Origin: Helicobacteraceae bacterium
GTDB lineage: Bacteria; Campylobacterota; Campylobacteria; Campylobacterales; SZUA-545
Assembly (NCBI GenBank): GCA_031273735.1
Contig: JAISRI010000106.1
Location: 1 to 18,015 of the forward strand
Direction: 5' to 3'
Length of the DNA stretch: 18,015 nt
The notes under the pieces are model-generated. The model did no database searches. It was not told the origin of the DNA and saw only the letters and a program-made list of their open reading frames with translations. A program made the translations under genes and the position numbers. Position 1 is the stretch's first letter. Each line of letters begins with the position of its first letter. Shown piece after piece: positions 13,964-18,015 of the stretch.

Positions 13964-14213
13964 CTTTTATCCTTAGCCTAAACCACGTAGGCGAAGTATT
14001 AGGGATTGCGTCCCTATAAACGCGGAAAGTATCGCCACATTGCGTGGTAATAGTCCCCTCATAGAAACCTTCAGGGTCTTTCTTGAAGGACGTAATTCTG
14101 TCCTTCTCAAGCCCCGAATTGGACTCGCCATCTTTGGTAAAGAAGGAATACCTTTGCTCCGCTGGACTAGCCGAGCAGGTATTCATATAAAATCCCCCGT
14201 CTCGAAACTCCAT
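13953..14213 (-). CDS. Hypothetical small protein (86 aa), first gene of the AcrVA2 unit
   Basis: The ATG at 14213 follows AAGGAG closely, so I prefer it to an in-frame start 16 codons upstream that lies in the promoter. The product (MEFRDGGFYMNTCSASPAEQ at its start) is predicted all-beta with short strands (RYSFFTKDG, GFYEGTITTQ, DTFRVYRDA) and ends RLRIKDEN. The family is unknown. It shares the unusual base use of the 146-residue gene and overlaps it, so the two probably moved together and are co-transcribed with the AcrVA2-like gene. Confidence 0.65.
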   Translation of the reverse strand: MEFRDGGFYMNTCSASPAEQRYSFFTKDGESNSGLEKDRITSFKKDPEGFYEGTITTQCGDTFRVYRDAIPNTSPTWFRLRIKDEN

Positions 14214-14233
14214 CTCATCTCCTTTTTTTTGAA

Positions 14234-14261
14234 ATTGTAAGATACCAAAACTTGACGTCAA
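14234..14261 (-). promoter_or_regulatory. Predicted promoter of the AcrVA2-containing unit
   Basis: On the minus strand TTGACG (14261-14256), 16-nt spacer, TACAAT (14239-14234), then an A-rich leader and AAGGAG. A TGACGTCA palindrome overlaps the -35 box (14253-14260) and could be an operator. No second strong promoter separates this from the AcrVA2-like gene, though a TTATAA box lies about 20 nt before that gene. Confidence 0.6.
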
Positions 14262-14434
14262 TTTTTGTCAAAAGGCAAATTATTTCGCTTTGCTCGTAAA
14301 AAAACCGCCCTAGATTGGTTGTTTATCCGACGCTTTTTATTAGTCTTTATCCCCGTCAATTTTACCTTTTTTCTCGCGAATAGCGTTAGAGCAGAACCTA
14401 GCCGCTCGCCGCTACGATTTACTCTTGTCCCTTA

Positions 14435-15718
14435 TTATATTTTCTGCACCAATACCCTTCCAAAACATTTTTTACCATCCTCATACGGAAAGTATTGTGT
14501 ACCCTGAATAATTTTATATCCTTTTTCCAATAAACCGTTTAATATTGGTCGAGCGGATACCGCAAATGATTTTTCATAATCGTCGGGAATATAACAATTA
14601 TCCACTATCAACATTCCTGAATCGTCATATTTTTTATATTTTTCCGGTATATGTTTTAATGGAATTATTTTTAGATTTTTAGATTTTGTCCTATCTTTTA
14701 TGGGGATATTTGTATACCAATGTCCTGCCGCATCCACAAGTTGTTTTTTAGGATTTAAGAAATAATCGATCCTATTATATCCAGCCCATACTTTATTTTT
14801 TTTGAAATAGGGAATAAACGCTGGCGTTATGGGATTTGTGATATTAGAAATAATTATAAACTTTTTCCCGCTACTAATGGTGATGCGCCAATAGTCAATC
14901 GCTCTCGAAAACGGCGGGTTTGTGCATACAATATCCGCTTCTTCATTCAGTATTTTCAAAGACAGCGGGTGGTCAAAACTCCCTGTATAACCTTTGGGAT
15001 GCTCTTTGAGTTCATTAAAACCGTCTTTGGTAAATATATATCCGTTTACCCCCTGATTAAATAAATCCACTGTGCCGCTGTAATGAGTGCATATCAGCTT
15101 TTTTAATCCAAGTTTATTGAAATTTTTTATAAAAAATAACGAAAACGCAGATGTATTCTTTTCGTTATCGTCAACCGCGTCGTCGCAGTTGCAAAACACA
15201 ACTTTATTTTTCCAAATTCTTTTATTATACATTGATAGCTCTTTTTCAATATCTTCATATCTAGTATAAAACTCGTCATTTTCTATTCTTTGCGCCTTTT
15301 GCAGTATCTCTTTTCGGGAAACTCCGCGTTCTTCAAGAGAGGGCGTTATTCTCTTTACTATTTTTACGACCTCTTTTTTCTCTTCGGTTCTAATAATTAT
15401 TTCTCTCGCATACATTTTATGCGACTTTATAAAATTTACATACTCGTCAAACAAAGGAGTATTATAAAAATATATCTCTCTGCTTTTTTCCTCTCGAAGA
15501 GTGGTAAATTGTTCTTTAATAGCGTTTTCTACTCGCGTCATATCTTTTACTTCGCAAGCGAATAAATACTGATAAATGTTTTCCTTGGATTTGCCTGTCA
15601 TACTATTATATTCTTTCAAACGCCGCTCAAGGTCGTTAGTCTTGCCAATTTTGCATTTTGAAGGTTCTAACGACGCCTGAACTATATAAATGAACTGTTT
15701 TTCCCCATCTTTTGCCAA
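14435..15718 (-). CDS. EcoRI-type adenine DNA methyltransferase with N-terminal GIY-YIG (T5orf172) domain
   Basis: Residues about 8-86 form a T5orf172/GIY-YIG-type domain: FIYIVQ, then CKIGKTNDLERRLKEYN with Arg32/33, and VENAIKEQF with Glu64, the usual catalytic Arg and Glu. Residues about 147-427 follow M.EcoRI closely: NDEFYTRYEDIEKEL, NKVVFCNCDD, FNKLGLKKLI and catalytic TNPPFS (NPPF at 267-270). M.EcoRI transfers a methyl group from SAM to adenine N6 in GAATTC; the specificity here is unknown. The start is a TTG with GGAGG 9 nt upstream. No restriction endonuclease gene is visible next to it, so it is either solitary (protective, anti-restriction) or, if the GIY-YIG part cuts, a one-piece system. 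It closes the unit that starts at 16638, 36 nt after a 43-residue gene. Confidence 0.88.
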   Translation of the reverse strand: MAKDGEKQFIYIVQASLEPSKCKIGKTNDLERRLKEYNSMTGKSKENIYQYLFACEVKDMTRVENAIKEQFTTLREEKSREIYFYNTPLFDEYVNFIKSHKMYAREIIIRTEEKKEVVKIVKRITPSLEERGVSRKEILQKAQRIENDEFYTRYEDIEKELSMYNKRIWKNKVVFCNCDDAVDDNEKNTSAFSLFFIKNFNKLGLKKLICTHYSGTVDLFNQGVNGYIFTKDGFNELKEHPKGYTGSFDHPLSLKILNEEADIVCTNPPFSRAIDYWRITISSGKKFIIISNITNPITPAFIPYFKKNKVWAGYNRIDYFLNPKKQLVDAAGHWYTNIPIKDRTKSKNLKIIPLKHIPEKYKKYDDSGMLIVDNCYIPDDYEKSFAVSARPILNGLLEKGYKIIQGTQYFPYEDGKKCFGRVLVQKI

Positions 15719-15754
15719 TTTATGCTTCCTCCAATGATTCTAAGCTATGCTATA

Positions 15755-15886
15755 TCACATTTTGGTCAAGCCGAATCCGCTTTTTACGATCCTCGTTGCC
15801 GCGTCTTTTGCTTCGCCGCTCCACTTATAACCCGCGTTCCGCGCTTCTTGTTCGGCTTTTATAACCAAAGAGCCGTAATTTTTCAT
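15755..15886 (-). CDS. Very small hypothetical protein (43 aa)
   Basis: The ATG at 15886 overlaps the stop of the 147-residue gene (ATGA) and opens a 43-codon frame, MKNYGSLVIKAEQEARNAGY and a C-terminus ending GFGLTKM. It is amphipathic, basic and helical, with a codon pattern like its neighbours. The Shine-Dalgarno is weak, as expected for a coupled gene. Unknown family, but the overlap and composition make it more likely real than not. Confidence 0.55.
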   Translation of the reverse strand: MKNYGSLVIKAEQEARNAGYKWSGEAKDAATRIVKSGFGLTKM

Positions 15887-16326
15887 TTGCCGCTCGTCTT
15901 TTTTTCTTTGCCGGCGGGCAAAAAACAAGGAATTGCTACTAGCCGAAAATATACCTTATCGTAGGTAACAATTGGCTCGCGCTTATCATGGGTATAGATT
16001 GCAAATTTGCCCTTCCAGCCCTGATCGATTTTTAACGGAATGCGATCCGATTGCCGTTCGTCGATGTGGAGGTAAAAGGGGTTGTTTGAATGATCGTCAA
16101 ATAGGATTTCAAAACCATCTTTGCCTGTATTCCTATTTAGCCCGTGGCTGATCACTATGGTTTTTGCGGAAGCGATCTCAAATAGCCAATCGTCGCTTTT
16201 TTTGGGTAGCAACAAACGATAAACTCCCGCGTTAATGCTTAAAAACGCCAACCCTCTTGCGTTAAATTCGCTATCCCAATAGTTAGTGGATACAATCGCC
16301 CCGTCGTCGTTTTCGACATATACCAT
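15883..16326 (-). CDS. Conserved mobile-element-type hypothetical protein (147 aa)
   Basis: Begins MVYVENDDGAIVSTNYWDSE. The pattern STNYW, then FLSINAGVYRLLLP, then EILFDDHSNNPFYLHID and a C-terminal RLVAIPCFLP recalls an uncharacterised protein family I associate with conjugative plasmids and integrative elements; this is memory, not a search. All-beta soluble protein without export signals. GGA lies 6 nt before the ATG, it follows the 99-residue gene by 12 nt, and it ends in an ATGA overlap. It supports reading the block as part of a conjugative or integrative element. Confidence 0.75.
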   Translation of the reverse strand: MVYVENDDGAIVSTNYWDSEFNARGLAFLSINAGVYRLLLPKKSDDWLFEIASAKTIVISHGLNRNTGKDGFEILFDDHSNNPFYLHIDERQSDRIPLKIDQGWKGKFAIYTHDKREPIVTYDKVYFRLVAIPCFLPAGKEKKTSGK

Positions 16327-16338
16327 TATTTGTCCATT

Positions 16339-16638
16339 TTAGTTTGTTGTATAGCCGTATTCGGCGTTGATTTTATCGCGAATTGTTCTCCACAGGTCAT
16401 AACTACTGATTACGCTGTCCGACAATCTGATTTTCACGCCGTCCAAATAAACGAAACGGATACGATGCCCGCGTCTATCATTCCCATAGATTTTCCCGTT
16501 CCATTCAGCGTCAGGATACTTGGCTTTAATCAAAATTCTCACGGGCGACGCGCCGATTCTGGTTCGGCGTTCAATATCTCGCGCTTGCTCTGCGCCATTT
16601 TGTTCCGCTTCCGCGACTTGCGCTCTGCAACGCCTCAT
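16339..16638 (-). CDS. Hypothetical protein (99 aa), first gene of the methyltransferase unit
   Basis: The frame is open to a GTG at 16692, but the ATG at 16638 (or a TTG just before it, 7 nt after AGGA) is better placed. The product begins MRRCRAQVAEAEQNGAEQAR, a basic Arg/Ala/Glu helix, followed by a beta part (SPVRILIKAKYPDAEWNGKI, then IRFVYLDGVKIRLS). Soluble, family unknown. Co-transcribed with the 147-residue protein 12 nt downstream. Confidence 0.6.
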   Translation of the reverse strand: MRRCRAQVAEAEQNGAEQARDIERRTRIGASPVRILIKAKYPDAEWNGKIYGNDRRGHRIRFVYLDGVKIRLSDSVISSYDLWRTIRDKINAEYGYTTN

Positions 16639-16702
16639 CAATTCGCGATCCTTTCCCTTACCTATAAGACTTACGACGCCTTCGCGCCTCACGCTTTAAG
16701 AC

Positions 16703-16738
16703 GTCATGATTATGACAGATTTAACGCAAATGCGTCAA
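16703..16738 (-). promoter_or_regulatory. Predicted promoter with overlapping dyad, for the methyltransferase unit
   Basis: On the minus strand TTGACG (16738-16733), 18-nt spacer, CATAAT (16714-16709). The inverted repeat GTCAT-N4-ATGAC (16703-16716) covers the -10 box and would suit a repressor. Confidence 0.5.
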
Positions 16739-16814
16739 AACCTTTGGAGTTTTTTATTTTTTTTGACCGCTCGCGTCTTTTACCTCCCTTGCAAGTAGCT
16801 CATAGCGCGACCCC

Positions 16815-16843
16815 TTGTCAAATGCAAACTCATCGTCTATAAT
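16815..16843 (+). promoter_or_regulatory. Predicted sigma70 promoter of the 94-aa gene
   Basis: TTGTCA (16815-16820), 17-nt spacer, perfect TATAAT (16838-16843), 33 nt before the ATG. It diverges from the promoter at 16703-16738. Confidence 0.75.
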
Positions 16844-16875
16844 AGAAAAATACTTAATGGACAAAAAGGAAATAA

Positions 16876-17160
16876 ATGATTCGAGTAGCGGCGGCGAACG
16901 CCTTAAAAAACGGCATTAGCGAAGGGCAATCGCGGACGCAAAAAGAGAACGAAGAGAATATGGCGCACAAGGAGATTCAGCTTTGCGTCGTCCCAAAATG
17001 GTTGGCTACAAGGCTAACAAGCGAGAGAATTGTTAAAACGGGCAACGACGCGGTTTTTGTTGCGTATAAAATGTTTGCATTTAAGCACCCGGACTGTATC
17101 ACGCAACTTGACGTAGCGCGAAAAGTCTTGTCAGAACAGCCGCTCAAAAGCGACGTCTAA
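16876..17160 (+). CDS. Hypothetical protein (94 aa)
   Basis: ATG with AGGA 5 nt upstream. The first 30 residues are polar and probably disordered (MIRVAAANALKNGISEGQSR and so on). The rest is a compact helical domain (PKWLATRLTSERIVKTGNDA, then VAYKMFAFKHPDCITQLDVA). No family recognised. It is divergent from the methyltransferase unit with its own promoter, an arrangement common for regulators, but no clear helix-turn-helix is visible. Confidence 0.65.
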   Translation: MIRVAAANALKNGISEGQSRTQKENEENMAHKEIQLCVVPKWLATRLTSERIVKTGNDAVFVAYKMFAFKHPDCITQLDVARKVLSEQPLKSDV

Positions 17161-17403
17161 AACAAAAAAACGATGTATAATATGGATTGCAAGGTTTACG
17201 AACTTTGCGCCCGGCGAGCGATCTCCTATTGTCGCCGCGCTACAGAACACGCCGACAAAAGATTCGGCGTTTGCGCGTAATTAAAATTGAAACAGGGCAA
17301 AAGCCCATTAAAATTATAAACGCGACAAAGGAGATTGCGGGGTTTACGTTCTGTCATCCATATGTTATAATTCAAAGCTAATTAGCGAATAGGAAGTTTG
17401 GCT
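17161..17403. promoter_or_regulatory. Intergenic region with promoter of the 112-aa gene
   Basis: No well-supported gene. TTTACG (17343-17348), 17-nt spacer and TATAAT (17366-17371) form a good promoter 33 nt before the next ATG. A second TATAAT (17176-17181) without a -35 could start a short RNA, and GGGCAAAAGCCC at about 17296-17307 is a small perfect hairpin inside it. Confidence 0.55.
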
Positions 17404-17742
17404 ATGTATAGAATCCACGAGGAGTTTAACCCCGATATAACGATGGCTCAAGAAATTAGGGCTTTTGCAAATGGCAATAGGAAAGACATTGTATTTGATT
17501 TAGTCCTATATGGCGATTGCCTAAAAGGTGGCGTTACTCTTCATTACCCAATTTATATGCCTATAGCTTCTCCAATAATTATAGAAACGTGTTTAGGTTA
17601 TAAAAACGAGAGTATTGAGGGGTATTGGAAGGACGATCTTGGCTATCAATGGAAAGAAATAAAAAAGATAACCAAATCTTGCGTTATCAGCATAGTCGTC
17701 CTAGACACGACAAAGTGCCACATATACATATCTGATTTGTAA
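17404..17742 (+). CDS. Hypothetical protein (112 aa)
   Basis: I prefer the ATG at 17404 (AGGA 9 nt upstream) to a TTG two codons earlier. The product, MYRIHEEFNPDITMAQEIRA at the start, is soluble and beta-rich (DIVFDLVLYGDCLKGGVTLH, then SCVISIVVLDTTKCHIYISD). It has few CGATCG-type sequences and lower G+C than its neighbours. Family unknown. It is a single-gene unit with its own promoter and terminator. Confidence 0.65.
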   Translation: MYRIHEEFNPDITMAQEIRAFANGNRKDIVFDLVLYGDCLKGGVTLHYPIYMPIASPIIIETCLGYKNESIEGYWKDDLGYQWKEIKKITKSCVISIVVLDTTKCHIYISDL

Positions 17743-17749
17743 GGAGATA

Positions 17750-17773
17750 GGAAAGGATTTTCCTTACCTTTTT
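17750..17773 (+). terminator. Terminator after the 112-aa gene
   Basis: GGAAAGG (17750-17756) pairs with CCTTACC (17762-17768) with one A-A mismatch around a 5-nt loop, followed by TTTTT. The converging minus-strand gene ends inside it. Confidence 0.6.
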
Positions 17774-17976
17774 ATCGCCCTTTTTTTAGTTTTAATGATT
17801 TTTATCGCGCCGATTTGCCAATAAATGGTAAAAGGGGCGCTCCGCTCGCCAAAAGGAAGCATACGCAGAAACAAAAACGATCGCGACTTGGCGGAAAAAA
17901 TCGCCGCGATCGCCAAAAACGGCGTAGCTACCAACCAAAGCGCCCACGCCGCCAAAAGATAAAAAAAGATAAACAT
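17764..17976 (-). CDS. Small membrane protein (70 aa)
   Basis: The N-terminus MFIFFYLLAAWALWLVATPF is a strong transmembrane helix, followed by a second, shorter hydrophobic stretch (SRSFLFLRMLPF) and a basic tail (KIIKTKKRAIKR). This fits a small inner-membrane protein with a positive cytoplasmic end. AAGG lies about 8 nt before the ATG. It starts 11 nt after the stop of the frame that enters from the right edge, so the two may form an operon. No family recognised. Confidence 0.6.
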   Translation of the reverse strand: MFIFFYLLAAWALWLVATPFLAIAAIFSAKSRSFLFLRMLPFGERSAPFTIYWQIGAIKIIKTKKRAIKR

Positions 17977-17987
17977 CTTTCGCGCCT

Positions 17988-18015
17988 TTAAGCGGCTTTT
18001 TCTTCCTCTTTGACG
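17988..18015 (-). CDS. Possible C-terminal end of a gene entering from the right edge
   Basis: In the frame ending with TAA at 17988-17990 the last codons read VKEEEKAA, a plausible charged C-terminus, directly upstream of the small membrane protein. Only eight codons are visible, so this is tentative. Confidence 0.35.

Noticed and set aside
17187..17381. 64-residue plus-strand frame, and a 32-codon ATG frame at 17182
   Set aside because: Neither has a ribosome binding site; the first ends in a promoter and the second begins at a -10 box.
1..18015. CRISPR array, tRNA or rRNA genes
   Set aside because: I saw no regularly spaced direct repeats and no tRNA-like T-arm or rRNA sequence on either strand, although reading by eye could miss a degenerate tRNA.

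Overview
The window looks like an accessory region of a Gram-negative bacterium, probably carrying an integrated or conjugative mobile element. Base composition is moderately AT-rich, and the palindrome CGATCG (often GCGATCGC) recurs in most genes. A Sec-type signal peptide, a possible lipobox protein and a ten-G homopolymer ahead of a gene (a habit best known from Campylobacterota) make Campylobacterota or a relative a reasonable guess. No ribosomal or other taxonomic marker is present to settle it.

Layout. (1) 1-1480, minus strand: a tight run of small genes with ATGA stop/start overlaps, including a T4-type (GH24) lysozyme homologue that has lost its catalytic Glu. (2) 1560-3606: an HU-type DNA-binding protein (minus) diverging from a tyrosine recombinase (plus) whose leader holds several mutually exclusive hairpins. 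(3) 3580-9220, plus strand: a membrane or lipid-anchored protein preceded by G10, then a 1424-residue exported protein that joins a zinc-metallopeptidase motif, a VWA domain and an RCC1-like propeller. Each gene has its own terminator. (4) 9551-16640, minus strand: about fifteen mostly small genes behind at least four sigma70-type promoters. (5) 16815-18015: two small plus-strand genes, a small membrane protein on the minus strand and the end of another gene.

The most important call is in block 4. The 314-residue product at 12546-13490 matches AcrVA2, the anti-Cas12a protein first described in Moraxella, at every conserved motif I can recall. In the same block sits an EcoRI-type adenine methyltransferase fused to an N-terminal GIY-YIG (T5orf172) domain. 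An anti-CRISPR homologue plus a solitary protective methyltransferase in one co-oriented cluster suggests an anti-defence island, and the unrecognised small genes around them are candidates for further anti-defence functions. Two transcription units in the block use the same 28-nt promoter core, as if a promoter-leader cassette had been duplicated. One of them ends in a zinc-finger/HTH-like repeat protein whose fourth repeat is cut off by an in-frame TGA at a conserved Trp codon.

Functions of most small proteins remain unknown. Where I name a family it rests on remembered motifs, not on a search.
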